Positions 33,882-42,823 are shown, counted from the first letter of the stretch. The stretch: 64,000 nucleotides of DNA from an uncultured Lachnospira sp. (GCA_934343805.1 CAKRIN010000010.1:29482-93481); one strand, 5' to 3'. Notes: generated by a model from the letters alone, not told the origin. Translations and numbers: made by a program.

Positions 33882-34892
33882 ATGAATATTAATATATATG
33901 ATGTTTCTAAAAAAGCCGGTGTGTCCATAGCAACTGTCTCAAGAGTTCTTAATGGTAACGCTAAAGTGTCTGATAAGACAAGAGATAAAGTTATTAACGC
34001 AATGAAGGAGCTTGATTACACTCCTAATGTATTTGCAAGAGGACTTGGTCTTAATACAATGAAGACAATCGGCATAATGTGCATTGATTCATCAGATATA
34101 TATCTTGCCAATGCTGTTTATTATCTTGAGCAGGAACTAAGAAAACACAGCTATGACTCCATTCTTTGCTGCACAGGTAAGGATTACAACACTAAGAAGA
34201 ACTATCTTGAACTTCTTCTTAGTAAAAGAGTTGATGGTATTATTCTAGCTGGTTCACAATTTGTTGAGAATACCGGCATGCATAATAACGACTACATCAT
34301 TAATGCTGCCAGGGATGTGCCTATCGTACTTGTTAATGGTTATCTCGATGCAGACAACATATATTCTGTCATGTGCAACGACGAAGATGCTGTATACAAT
34401 GCCACAAAACTCTTGATAAATAATTCACATCGTAATATAGTTTACTTATATACGAGTACTTCATACAGTGGAATGAATAAGTACCGCGGCTATCTTAAAG
34501 CAATTAATGAAGCTGGTATTACTCTCCCGGATGAATTCCATCATCTGTGTGGCAAGAACATATCTCATGCAAGGGATTATCTTACATATCTGTATGATAA
34601 AGGTATGAAGTTTGATGCCGTTATGACATCTGACGATTCCATTGCTGCCGGTGCAGTTAAGTTTGCACATACCCACGGAATCAGAATTCCCGAGGATTTA
34701 GAGGTTATTGGATATAACAACTCTGTTCTTTCATTGTGTACAGAGCCTGAACTTACTTCAATTGACAGCAAGGTTGAGGAGTTATCCTCATGCGCGGTAA
34801 ACGTGCTTATGAAGGTTTTATCCGGTGAAGATGCTGATAACCACAGCATCATTACCGCTGATATAATAAAACGCAACACAACAATATTTTAA
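33882..34892 (+). CDS. LacI-family repressor of the galacturonate genes
   Basis: The 336-residue protein has a LacI helix-turn-helix at residues 4-50 (IYDVSKKAGVSIATVSRVLN, with hinge ending PNVFARGL) and a periplasmic-binding-like effector domain (60-336; KTIGIMCIDSSDIYLANAVY). By position between uxaBA and uxaC it should respond to galacturonate, tagaturonate or a similar sugar acid. Starting at the ATG at 33882, six bases after GAGG, is preferred to the ATG at 33870. It is transcribed with uxaC and controlled by the adjoining palindromes. Confidence 0.9.
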   Translation: MNINIYDVSKKAGVSIATVSRVLNGNAKVSDKTRDKVINAMKELDYTPNVFARGLGLNTMKTIGIMCIDSSDIYLANAVYYLEQELRKHSYDSILCCTGKDYNTKKNYLELLLSKRVDGIILAGSQFVENTGMHNNDYIINAARDVPIVLVNGYLDADNIYSVMCNDEDAVYNATKLLINNSHRNIVYLYTSTSYSGMNKYRGYLKAINEAGITLPDEFHHLCGKNISHARDYLTYLYDKGMKFDAVMTSDDSIAAGAVKFAHTHGIRIPEDLEVIGYNNSVLSLCTEPELTSIDSKVEELSSCAVNVLMKVLSGEDADNHSIITADIIKRNTTIF

Positions 34893-34913
34893 TTCACAGG
34901 AGGATTATGAATC

Positions 34914-36320
34914 ATGAAACAGTTCATGGACAAAGACTTTTTACTTTCAACTCCAACAGCTCAGCATTTATTCCACGATTATGCAGCTAAGATGCCAATA
35001 CTTGACTATCACTGCCATATCAACCCTAAGGAAATCGCTGAAGACAGAAAGTTCGAGAACATCACACAGGTATGGCTTGGTGGTGATCATTACAAATGGC
35101 GTCAGATGAGAACTAACGGTGTTGATGAGAAGTACATCACAGGTGATGCCACTGACCGCGAGAAGTTCCAGAAATGGGCTGAGACTCTTGAGATGGCTAT
35201 CGGTAACCCACTTTATCACTGGAGCCACCTTGAACTTCAGAGATACTTCGGATACAATGGTATTCTCAACGGCGATACAGCTGAGGAAGTATGGAATCTC
35301 TGTAATGCAAAGCTACAGGAAGATTCTATGTCAGTTCGTAACCTTATCAAGCAGTCAAATGTTACATTAGTTTGTACAACAGATGATCCTGTTGACTCAC
35401 TTGAGTGGCATCAGGTTCTTAAGGATGATAAGACATTTGACGTACAGGTACTTCCTGCATGGAGACCTGACAAGGCTATGAACATCGAAAAGCCAGAATA
35501 TCTTGATTACCTTGAGACATTATCTAATGTAAGCGGAATTAAAGTTAATTCATTCGCTTCATTAATAGATGCTCTTAGAAACCGTATGGATTTCTTTGCT
35601 TCTATGGGATGCTCAGTATCAGATCACGCTCTTGAGTATGTAATGTACAAGCCATACACAGAAGAAGAAATCGAAGCAATCTTTGCTAAGAGATTCTCTG
35701 GATCTGCTATCACAACAGAAGAAATGAACAAGTTCAAGACAGCATTCATGGTATCTGTAGGTAAAGAATACAACAAGCGTAACTGGGTAATGCAGTTACA
35801 TTATGGTACAATCCGTGATAATAACAGATTCCGTTATGACCAGTTAGGTCCAGATACTGGATTTGACTGCATCAACACATATGACTGTTCTGCTGAGATG
35901 GCTCAGTTCCTTAACGCACTTAATGCTACAGATGAGCTTCCTAAGACAATCATTTACTCACTTAACCCTTCAGTTAACGCTGCTATCGGAACAGTTATCG
36001 GATGCTTCCAGGATTCTAAGGCTGTTGGTAAGATTCAGCAGGGTTCAGCTTGGTGGTTCAATGATCATAAGGTTGGTATGACTAACCAGATGACAAGCCT
36101 TGCTAACTTAAGTCTTCTTGGTAACTTCATCGGAATGCTTACAGATTCAAGAAGCTTCCTCTCATACACAAGACATGAATACTTCAGAAGAATCATGTGC
36201 GAGCTTATTGGTGGATGGGTTGAGAATGGTGAATACCCAGCTGACGAGAAGGCTTTAAAGAAGATTGTTGAAGGAATTTCATACAACAACGCTGTAAGAT
36301 ATTTTGGATTTGATCTTTAA
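34914..36320 (+). CDS. uxaC: Glucuronate/galacturonate isomerase
   Basis: UxaC isomerises D-galacturonate to D-tagaturonate (and glucuronate to fructuronate), opening the pathway. The 468-residue TIM-barrel protein shows PILDYHCHINPKEIAEDRKF near residue 28 with the metal-binding His pair, and the conserved WWFNDHKVGMTNQMTSLAN near residue 378. It begins at the ATG at 34914, ten bases after GGAGG and 22 bases after lacI, so it is in the repressor operon. Codon use is as biased as in kdgK. Confidence 0.95.
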   Translation: MKQFMDKDFLLSTPTAQHLFHDYAAKMPILDYHCHINPKEIAEDRKFENITQVWLGGDHYKWRQMRTNGVDEKYITGDATDREKFQKWAETLEMAIGNPLYHWSHLELQRYFGYNGILNGDTAEEVWNLCNAKLQEDSMSVRNLIKQSNVTLVCTTDDPVDSLEWHQVLKDDKTFDVQVLPAWRPDKAMNIEKPEYLDYLETLSNVSGIKVNSFASLIDALRNRMDFFASMGCSVSDHALEYVMYKPYTEEEIEAIFAKRFSGSAITTEEMNKFKTAFMVSVGKEYNKRNWVMQLHYGTIRDNNRFRYDQLGPDTGFDCINTYDCSAEMAQFLNALNATDELPKTIIYSLNPSVNAAIGTVIGCFQDSKAVGKIQQGSAWWFNDHKVGMTNQMTSLANLSLLGNFIGMLTDSRSFLSYTRHEYFRRIMCELIGGWVENGEYPADEKALKKIVEGISYNNAVRYFGFDL

Positions 36321-36333
36321 TTACATACAAATT

Positions 36334-36362
36334 AACCCCGCGCACATGCGCGGGGTTTTATT
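36334..36362 (+). terminator. Intrinsic terminator of lacI-uxaC
   Basis: AACCCCGCGCA pairs with TGCGCGGGGTT over two loop bases, followed by TTATTTTAC. It lies at the end of the convergent zinc-ribbon gene, whose transcripts would meet a weaker tail. Confidence 0.9.
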
Positions 36363-36878
36363 TTACTTTTTATTTTTATTTCTTTCCATCGTATCAAGAG
36401 TATGCATCTTTCCTGCTGCATCTCGTTTAAATTTAGGCTTCTCTCCTGCCCCTGAATTAAATACTCCGATTGCATTTTCCTTATTATGCTTCTGTGCACA
36501 TGCCGGGCAATACCTTCCATATCGTATATCAGCTCCACAGTCTTCGCATTTAATATATACATCAGATCCATCAGGAATCTCTATTCTTCCTTCTCTAAGA
36601 TACTTATTGATAACTGCAACAGGAACACCTGTAGCTTTCGCAATATCTGCTGCAATGGATGGACCATTTTTCTCAATATAATTTCTTACCTTTCCAAACT
36701 GCGTATATTCTTCCTGTCCACAATTGTCACATTTAAATATTTCTCCATATGCATAATGCATAAGTTCTCCGCAGTTAGGACATATCTTTGCTTTCTCATA
36801 CTTTATAAGAGTTTCGATCTTTCGCTGATCTTTTTTCTTTTTTTCACGTTCTTCTATCTCTCTCAAAGTTGGTCTCAT
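36363..36878 (-). CDS. YvyF/TIGR03826-like flagellar-operon zinc protein
   Basis: The 171-residue protein has an N-terminal Zn ribbon (ICPNCGELMHYAYG and KCDNCGQEE), a central winged-helix-like region (IAKATGVPVAVINKYLREGR) and a second Zn knuckle (CEDCGADIRYGRYCPAC). The last two parts match the YvyF family found in flagellar operons of Bacillus and Clostridia, where its role is unclear. The extra N-terminal ribbon is unusual. It lies two bases after the PilZ gene, suggesting a link to motility control. Confidence 0.75.
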   Translation of the reverse strand: MRPTLREIEEREKKKKDQRKIETLIKYEKAKICPNCGELMHYAYGEIFKCDNCGQEEYTQFGKVRNYIEKNGPSIAADIAKATGVPVAVINKYLREGRIEIPDGSDVYIKCEDCGADIRYGRYCPACAQKHNKENAIGVFNSGAGEKPKFKRDAAGKMHTLDTMERNKNKK

Positions 36879-36880
36879 AA

Positions 36881-37735
36881 CTAAACCTTCTTTCCACTCA
36901 TTGCATCCCGGAATATATCTCTGCGCTCTGTCTTTCCAACAGAATTGATTTTCCTGTCATTTCTTGTTCCATCATTCTTAATAGATTTATTCTTATAATT
37001 CTTATCATCCTCAGTCTCTCCATTCTTCTCTGGAGCATTACCAGGCTCCTTCAAGGCATTCTCAAGCATCTGTTTACTTTTATATGCTGAATTATCACGA
37101 TTTATAGCTAACATCTGTCTCTGTTTCTGGCTTATATAATGTTCAAGCTTAGCATTATTGATACTTAGCTGACATCCATATAAAACCTTTGCCTCATTAA
37201 TAACAACCTTCCTGACAATAATCCCCATAAGGCTGTAGTTCTGGTTAAAATCAGAAAATACAAGTCTGACCGGCATATTTATCACATTCTCCATATCCTC
37301 TGAACTCACAAATGAAAATCCAGTCTCACTTACATCTTTAACAATAACATCCACTGCCTTCTTATTAATTCCAAGCTGTGCCACACCCGATATTCCAACA
37401 AAAAGTCTGAAAGCACCCCGACGATTAACCTCATAACCTTCTCCGCTGGCAATGACCTTATAAGATGTACCTTCCTTCTCATATGCTGTAGTAATTCCTA
37501 CGCCCTTCCATACCATTGGTGACTTTGCATCTCTTACCATTATAAGACTTACAGTTATATTCTCAGCAGAATTGAAACCAAGCACCTTTCCATTAATTCT
37601 AATAGGTTCAATATAAATATACTGTCCATCTTTTTTTAGAAATTTAGATGGGAACTCATATTTCTGTCCATTATAGCTTAGTTCAATTATAATTCTGTTA
37701 TCCCCTGTAATTTCCTGTAAAAGCATATGTTTCAC
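36881..37735 (-). CDS. PilZ-domain c-di-GMP receptor (YcgR-like)
   Basis: The 284-residue protein has a YcgR-N-like domain (about 1-95) and a PilZ domain (about 95-215). The c-di-GMP-binding residues are NRRGAFRLFV (RxxxR form near 104-109) and DVSETGFSFVS (D-x-S-x-x-G near 135). Such proteins slow flagellar motors when c-di-GMP is high. It shares an operon with the YvyF-like protein. The C-terminus (KNYKNKSIKNDGT and a following basic stretch) looks disordered. No promoter was resolved upstream. Confidence 0.85.
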   Translation of the reverse strand: MKHMLLQEITGDNRIIIELSYNGQKYEFPSKFLKKDGQYIYIEPIRINGKVLGFNSAENITVSLIMVRDAKSPMVWKGVGITTAYEKEGTSYKVIASGEGYEVNRRGAFRLFVGISGVAQLGINKKAVDVIVKDVSETGFSFVSSEDMENVINMPVRLVFSDFNQNYSLMGIIVRKVVINEAKVLYGCQLSINNAKLEHYISQKQRQMLAINRDNSAYKSKQMLENALKEPGNAPEKNGETEDDKNYKNKSIKNDGTRNDRKINSVGKTERRDIFRDAMSGKKV

Positions 37736-37811
37736 ATCCTTATTATCACGTATAAACTATAAGTATAATAACATATATGTTACACATTTAACAAGTATAA
37801 ATCCAAAAAAT

Positions 37812-37849
37812 GGGGATGCCGTACCAAGAATTCTTAGTGCGGCATCCCC
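37812..37849 (-). terminator. Intrinsic terminator of yebC
   Basis: On the minus strand GGGGATGCCGCACTAAGAA folds back on TTCTTGGTACGGCATCCCC, followed by ATTTTTT. The two wobble positions and near-absent loop make a long hairpin, closely related in sequence to that at 20724-20760. Confidence 0.9.
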
Positions 37850-37876
37850 TAATTAACATCTCAATATAGTTACTGC

Positions 37877-38620
37877 TTATTCTTCATCCTCATCTGGTTC
37901 ATTCCAGTTATGATATACATTCTGAACATCATCATCCTCATCTAAGAGTCCTAAAATTCTGTTCATCTTCTTAATGTCATCCTCAGATGTAAGGTCTACA
38001 GTTGTCTGTGGAATCATAGTAACCTCTGCTGAAGCAAATGTTACTCCGGCATCAGCTAATGCCTGGTTAACAGCATCAAACTCCTCTGGTGAAGTAAGGA
38101 TTTCATAACAATCCTCTTCTTCATTGAAGTCATCTGCACCAGCATCAAGAGCTAACATCATAAGCTCATCAGCATCTCCGGTATATTCTTCCTTGTCTAC
38201 AATCATCTGTCCCTTGTTATCAAACATGAATGATACACAGCCTGGAGTGCCAACATTACCGCCACCCTTAGTGAATGCACTACGGATATTAGAAGCTGCT
38301 CTGTTTCTGTTATCAGTAAGAGCCTCTACGATAATAGCTGTTCCATTAGGGCCATATCCTTCATATGTAACTGATTCGTAGTTAGACATATCATTACTTG
38401 CAGCCTTCTTAATAGCTCTGTCAATTGTATCATTAGGCATATTAGCTGCTTTACACTTAGCAACTACCTGTCTTAACTTACTATTATTATTAACATCCGG
38501 ACCACCTTCTTTAACAGCAATCATAAGCTCCTTACCAAGTCTTGTAAAGATCTTACCCTTAGCTGCATCATTGGCTGCCTTCTTATGCGCGATATTCGCA
38601 AATTTTGAATGTCCTGACAT
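37877..38620 (-). CDS. yebC: YebC/PmpR-family regulator
   Basis: The 247-residue protein matches the YebC family along its whole length: MSGHSKFANIAHKKAANDAA at the start, GGPDVNNNSKLRQVV, the EGYGPNGTAIIVEALTDN segment and an acidic C-terminal end. Recent work ties YebC-family proteins to translation of proline-rich stretches and others to transcription; which applies here is open. The start follows AAATGAGG. Its 5' region lies only 27 bases from the 142-bp palindromic element at 38648-38789. Confidence 0.93.
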   Translation of the reverse strand: MSGHSKFANIAHKKAANDAAKGKIFTRLGKELMIAVKEGGPDVNNNSKLRQVVAKCKAANMPNDTIDRAIKKAASNDMSNYESVTYEGYGPNGTAIIVEALTDNRNRAASNIRSAFTKGGGNVGTPGCVSFMFDNKGQMIVDKEEYTGDADELMMLALDAGADDFNEEEDCYEILTSPEEFDAVNQALADAGVTFASAEVTMIPQTTVDLTSEDDIKKMNRILGLLDEDDDVQNVYHNWNEPDEDEE

Positions 38621-38647
38621 AAAAATACCTCATTTCCAATTATTGTT

Positions 38648-38789
38648 GTAACTATTCAGAGCCAGCCTCCAAAATGTTTCGCATTTCGTCGGTGTGGCGT
38701 ATCCGCCAGATAGAATTTCAAAATCAGATATAGAAATGCAAGCATTTCTAATCTGATTTATGAAATTCTGCATGGCTCTGAACAGTTAC
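38648..38789. repeat. 142-bp palindromic repeat-like element (MITE-like)
   Basis: The ends are 17-bp inverted repeats with one mismatch: GTAACTATTCAGAGCCA at 38648-38664 and TGGCTCTGAACAGTTAC at 38773-38789. Inside, 38710-38770 is another near-perfect palindrome (arms AGAATTTCA..ATCAGAT..AGAAATGC), and TGGCG-TAT-CCGCCA forms a third small hairpin at 38694-38707. There is no ORF. The right end overlaps the HIT gene stop codon (38786-38788). The design fits a non-autonomous mobile repeat or structured RNA; target-site duplications are not clear. Confidence 0.72.
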
Positions 38790-39205
38790 ATGTTTGCTTT
38801 AATCTTCTCAATCATCTCTGCATATTCAGCATCTGTAAGATACTTCTTATCTGGGTTCATAAGGAATACGCCACCCCATTCGAACTCGTCCTTATACTTA
38901 GGGCAGAGATGGAAATGAAGGTGATGACCTGTATCACCATATGCACCATAGTTAACCTTATCTGGGTGGAAAGCAGCCATGATAGCTCTTGCTACTCTTG
39001 CTACATCCTCAAAGAAAGCAGCTCTCTCTTCTGCGGTTAACTCGTTCATATCACCAACATGCTTCTTATGTGCTACGATACATCTTCCCGGATGGCTCTG
39101 CTCCTTGAACAGATATACCTTAGATGTCTCAAGCTCACATATCTTAATACCAAACTTAGCAACGAGGTCACCCTCAACACAATATGCACAATTCTGATCT
39201 ACCAT
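38786..39205 (-). CDS. HIT-family protein (Hint-like nucleotide hydrolase)
   Basis: This 139-residue protein has the HIT motif HHLHFHLCPKY near residue 93, with the catalytic histidine triad, and an N-terminal CAYCVEGDL segment that can bind zinc. HIT proteins hydrolyse nucleotidyl phosphates such as AMP-lysine; the physiological role is general. The gene follows pnp by 45 bases. Its TAA stop lies inside the inverted-repeat end of the 142-bp element, so the last residues (KANM) might have been altered by its insertion. Compare homologues to see whether the C-terminus is shortened. Confidence 0.88.
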   Translation of the reverse strand: MVDQNCAYCVEGDLVAKFGIKICELETSKVYLFKEQSHPGRCIVAHKKHVGDMNELTAEERAAFFEDVARVARAIMAAFHPDKVNYGAYGDTGHHLHFHLCPKYKDEFEWGGVFLMNPDKKYLTDAEYAEMIEKIKANM

Positions 39206-39250
39206 AATCGTATCCTCTTTTCTATATGCAAATATACTTTATATTGTTAA

Positions 39251-41335
39251 TTACATAGCATCTTTAATTGAGAAGCTGATTCTTCCCATCTTATCCTTAC
39301 CCATGCACTTGCACTTTACATGATCTCCAAGAGTAAGTACATCTTCTACATGGTTGATTCTCTCATTAGAAATTTTAGAAATGTGAACCATTCCTTCCTT
39401 ACCAGGAGCAAACTCTACGAATGCACCAAATTCCTTAATGCTTACAACCTTACCTTCATATATCTTGCCTTCTTCGAAGTCTTCTACGATAGTCTTGATA
39501 TACTTCATGGCCTTGTCCATTCCTGCCTGCTCAACACCGCATACAGAAACGAATCCATCATCAGTAATATCAATCTTAACACCGCACTCATCAATGATTG
39601 CGTTGATTGTCTTACCACGCTGTCCAACTACTTCACCAATCTTAGCAGGATCAATAGATGTCTGGATAATCTTAGGCGCATACTCACCAACAGTCTTTCT
39701 AGGCTCAGCAATAGCAGGCTTCATACATGTATCCATGATGAAAAATCTTGCTTCTCTTGTTCTTCTTATAGCCTCTTCAACGATTGGTCTTGTAAGACCA
39801 TGAATCTTAATATCCATCTGAATAGCTGTGATACCTTCTGTTGTACCTGTTACCTTGAAATCCATATCTCCGAAGAAATCTTCAAGTCCCTGGATATCAG
39901 TAAGTACAATATAATCATCATCTGTCTCGCCTGTAACAAGACCACATGAAATACCAGCTACCATTCTCTTAATAGGAACACCTGCTGCCATAAGAGACAT
40001 ACAAGATGCACATGTTGAAGCCATTGATGTAGAACCATTAGATTCAAATGTCTCAGAAACGGCACGGATTGCATATGGGAACTCTTCCTCTGATGGAAGT
40101 ACAGGAACAAGTGCCTTCTCAGCTAATGCTCCATGTCCGATTTCACGACGTCCCGGTCCTCTTGATGGCTTAGTTTCACCTACAGAGTATGAAGGGAAAT
40201 TATAGTGATGTATATATCTCTTAGTAGTTACATTTTCATCAAGGCCATCAACCTTCTGTGCCTCTGATAAAGGTGCAAGAGTAACAACATCACAAATCTG
40301 TGTCTGTCCTCTTGTAAACATTGCAGAACCATGAACTCTAGGAATGATATCAACCTCAGCTGCAAGTGGTCTGATCTGGTTAATAGCTCTTCCGTCTGGT
40401 CTCTTATGATCCTTTAAAATCATCTTACGTACAGTCTTCTTCTGGTACTGGTAAACAGCCTCACCAAGAACAGCAAGCCATTCTTCGTTATCTGCAAATG
40501 CTTCTTTCATCTTCTCAGTTACGGCATCAATATTCTTCTCTCTTGTCTGCTTGTCATCTGTGAATACAGCAATCTCCATTTCTTCTGGAGATACAACCTG
40601 CTTCATAGCCTCAAACATCTCTGCAGGAACAGCACAGCTTACATAAGAATGCTTTTCCTTACCAACCTCTGCAACAATCTTGTCGATAAATGCAATGATT
40701 GTCTGGTTGATATCATGAGCCTTATATATAGCCTCAATCATCTTATCTTCTGGAATCTCATTAGCTCCTGCTTCAATCATGATAACCTTCTGCTTAGTTG
40801 AAGCAACTGTAAGCTGAAGATCTCCATCCTGCCACTGAGCCTGAGATGGGTTAACGATGAATTCTCCATCAATCATACCAATCTGTGTTGTAGCACATGG
40901 ACCATCAAATGGGATATCTGAAATAGATGTAGCAATAGCAGAACCAATCATAGCAAGTAATTCTGGTCTGCATTCTTCATCAACTGACATAACCATATTA
41001 TTAAGAGTAACATCATTACGATAGTCCTTAGGGAATAATGGTCTCATAGGTCTGTCAATAACTCTTGATGTAAGGATAGCATTCTCAGATGCCTTACCCT
41101 CTCTCTTGTTGAAACCTCCAGGAATCTTTCCTGCGGCATACATCTTCTCTTCATATTCAACGCTTAATGGGAAGAAATCAATTCCCTCTCTTGGTTCTTT
41201 AGATGCTGTTGCTGTTGAAAGAACAACAGTATCACCATAATGCATTAATGCAGCACCATTAGCCTGTGCACACACTCTGCCGATATCAACTCTTAAAGTT
41301 CTTCCGGCAAGCTCCATTTCATACTGTTTAAACAT
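39251..41335 (-). CDS. pnp: Polynucleotide phosphorylase
   Basis: PNPase degrades RNA 3'-to-5' using phosphate and can add tails. The 694-residue protein contains two RNase PH domains (about 10-140 and 310-525; GRREIGHGALAEKALVPV and FESNGSTSMASTCASCMS are conserved), a KH domain (IGEVVGQRGKTINAIIDECG, near 560-580) and a C-terminal S1 domain (EGKVVSIKEFGAFVEFAPG). I placed the start at the ATG at 41335, five bases after GGAAGGAG. Its mRNA leader contains a long stem-loop, as in other bacteria where PNPase controls itself. It follows rpsO. Confidence 0.96.
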   Translation of the reverse strand: MFKQYEMELAGRTLRVDIGRVCAQANGAALMHYGDTVVLSTATASKEPREGIDFFPLSVEYEEKMYAAGKIPGGFNKREGKASENAILTSRVIDRPMRPLFPKDYRNDVTLNNMVMSVDEECRPELLAMIGSAIATSISDIPFDGPCATTQIGMIDGEFIVNPSQAQWQDGDLQLTVASTKQKVIMIEAGANEIPEDKMIEAIYKAHDINQTIIAFIDKIVAEVGKEKHSYVSCAVPAEMFEAMKQVVSPEEMEIAVFTDDKQTREKNIDAVTEKMKEAFADNEEWLAVLGEAVYQYQKKTVRKMILKDHKRPDGRAINQIRPLAAEVDIIPRVHGSAMFTRGQTQICDVVTLAPLSEAQKVDGLDENVTTKRYIHHYNFPSYSVGETKPSRGPGRREIGHGALAEKALVPVLPSEEEFPYAIRAVSETFESNGSTSMASTCASCMSLMAAGVPIKRMVAGISCGLVTGETDDDYIVLTDIQGLEDFFGDMDFKVTGTTEGITAIQMDIKIHGLTRPIVEEAIRRTREARFFIMDTCMKPAIAEPRKTVGEYAPKIIQTSIDPAKIGEVVGQRGKTINAIIDECGVKIDITDDGFVSVCGVEQAGMDKAMKYIKTIVEDFEEGKIYEGKVVSIKEFGAFVEFAPGKEGMVHISKISNERINHVEDVLTLGDHVKCKCMGKDKMGRISFSIKDAM

Positions 41336-41365
41336 ATGAACTCCTTCCATAAAATATATATTTAA

Positions 41366-41445
41366 CAGAAGGTCCGAAACAACTGAAAAACACACCATAC
41401 TTCCGTTATGATATACATTTCAGTGGTCTCGGGGTATCCCTTCTG
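41366..41445 (-). promoter_or_regulatory. Long stem-loop in the pnp mRNA leader
   Basis: The minus-strand RNA from 41445 to 41366 can fold into one long stem: CAGAAGG (41439-41445) with CCTTCTG (41366-41372), then CCGAGACCACTGAAA (41418-41432) with TTTCAGTTGTTTCGG (41374-41388), two mismatches. It ends 30 bases before the pnp start. Its likely role is PNPase autocontrol or rpsO-pnp processing; this is inference. Confidence 0.6.
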
Positions 41446-41461
41446 CCATTAACAATACAAT

Positions 41462-41486
41462 AGGGCGGAGTGATACACCCCGCCCT
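41462..41486 (-). terminator. Hairpin after rpsO, possible partial terminator
   Basis: AGGGCGG pairs with CCGCCCT at the end of rpsO. The downstream tail ATTGTATTG is weak, so it may act as an attenuator between rpsO and pnp. Confidence 0.6.
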
Positions 41487-41492
41487 GATAAA

Positions 41493-41759
41493 TTACTTTC
41501 TTAAGCCTAAACGCTCAATAAGACTTCTGTAAGATTCAATATCTGTATCCTTAAGATATGCAAGTAAAGCTCTTCTCTTACCAACCATCTTAAGAAGACC
41601 TCTTCTTGAATGGTGATCCTTCTGATTAACCTTAAGATGTTCTGTTAACTCAGCTATTCTTTCTGTTAAGATAGCTACCTGAACTTCTGGAGAACCTGTG
41701 TCTCCTAGCTTTCTTCCATAAGCTGCAATAATTTCTGCTTTCTTTTCCTTAGATATCAT
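41493..41759 (-). CDS. rpsO: 30S ribosomal protein S15
   Basis: S15 binds 16S rRNA early in assembly. The 88-residue protein is complete: the family motifs [20 protein letters not shown] and [16 protein letters not shown] are both present. Its start follows AGGAGG. The gene has a dedicated promoter and a roughly 80-base leader; S15 leaders often bind S15 for autoregulation, but no specific pseudoknot was verified here. The rpsO-pnp order is conserved in bacteria. Confidence 0.97.
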   Translation of the reverse strand: MISKEKKAEIIAAYGRKLGDTGSPEVQVAILTERIAELTEHLKVNQKDHHSRRGLLKMVGKRRALLAYLKDTDIESYRSLIERLGLRK

Positions 41760-41844
41760 CTCTAATTCCTCCTAAATAATAATCTCCTGTCACTAAGCTT
41801 CAGGTCGGAGTGTCCTACAGCTGAGTAACGGCTCATACTCGATT

Positions 41845-41873
41845 ATTGTATCACAGGCATTATCCCTTTGCAA
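41845..41873 (-). promoter_or_regulatory. rpsO promoter
   Basis: On the minus strand TTGCAA (41868-41873) and TACAAT (41845-41850) are exactly 17 bases apart, immediately before the ribF stop codon. It gives rpsO-pnp transcription independent of the upstream translation operon. Confidence 0.8.
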
Positions 41874-41880
41874 GCATTAA

Positions 41881-42807
41881 TTATCCAATAAGGAACATAT
41901 TTCTTGCAAAATCTGAATCTGCTGCAATCTGTCTCTTTAAGCCCTCAATATCTTCAAACTTCATCTCTGGTCTTATAAAATGTATAAATTCCACATCAAC
42001 TTTCTTGCCATACACATCCCTGTCAAAATCAAAAATAAATGTCTCAACACTCATCTCCGGTGCATCGCTTACTGTAGGTTTGGTTCCTAAGTTAGTAACT
42101 CCATAAAATTTCTCACCATCAATAGTCGTCTGTGTAGCATATACACCATTAGGAGGCAGAAGTTTATACTCTGTCGGATATATATTAATAGTAGGAAAAT
42201 CCAGTTTTCTTCCAAGCTGGTTTCCTATCGAAACCACGCCTGTAACATTAAATGGTCTGTTAAGAAGAACATTTACAGTTTCCATATGCCCAACCTTTAA
42301 TTCTTCTCTTATATATGTACTGCTGATTTCCTTATCCTGATATTTTTCTTTCTCAACAATAATAGTTGTAAAGCCAAGTTCTTTGCCTGCTTCCACAAGC
42401 ATTGCCGCATCTCCTGCCCTGTCCTTGCCAAAACGATAATCAGTACCCACAACAACATACTTTGCATGAAGCTTGTCCTTAAGGATCCTGCATATAAAAT
42501 CCTCTGGTTCCATATGCATGAATTCATCAGTAAATGGGTATTCAATCTCAACATCTATACCAAAATCTTCGCACAGTCTGCGTCTTTCACTGCTTGTAGA
42601 TATAAAATGCTGATACTTCTGGGGACATATCGAAAGCGGCAGACCGTCAAATGTAAACAAAACTGCAAGCAGATTCTCCTCATCCGCTTTCTGCCTTACA
42701 ATCTCAATAAGCTTCTGATGTCCCGTATGAATGCCATCGAATTTCCCTAGTGTAACTGCACTTTCCTTATTTAATTGAAAATCATCTGTTCCATGAATGT
42801 ATTCCAA
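41881..42807 (-). CDS. ribF: Bifunctional riboflavin kinase / FAD synthetase
   Basis: RibF makes FMN from riboflavin and FAD from FMN. The 308-residue protein has an N-terminal nucleotidyltransferase (about 15-180; VTLGKFDGIHTGHQKLI, with HTGH, and SSTYIREEL as ISSTxIR) and a C-terminal flavokinase (about 185-306; GNQLGRKLDFPTINIY and PPNGVYATQTTIDGEKFYG). Both domains appear intact. It starts with TTG at 42807, after GGGGCG. It supplies cofactors for Rnf and other flavoproteins in the window, although its operon partners are translation genes. Confidence 0.95.
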   Translation of the reverse strand: MEYIHGTDDFQLNKESAVTLGKFDGIHTGHQKLIEIVRQKADEENLLAVLFTFDGLPLSICPQKYQHFISTSSERRRLCEDFGIDVEIEYPFTDEFMHMEPEDFICRILKDKLHAKYVVVGTDYRFGKDRAGDAAMLVEAGKELGFTTIIVEKEKYQDKEISSTYIREELKVGHMETVNVLLNRPFNVTGVVSIGNQLGRKLDFPTINIYPTEYKLLPPNGVYATQTTIDGEKFYGVTNLGTKPTVSDAPEMSVETFIFDFDRDVYGKKVDVEFIHFIRPEMKFEDIEGLKRQIAADSDFARNMFLIG

Positions 42808-42823
42808 AGATGATCACGCCCCT

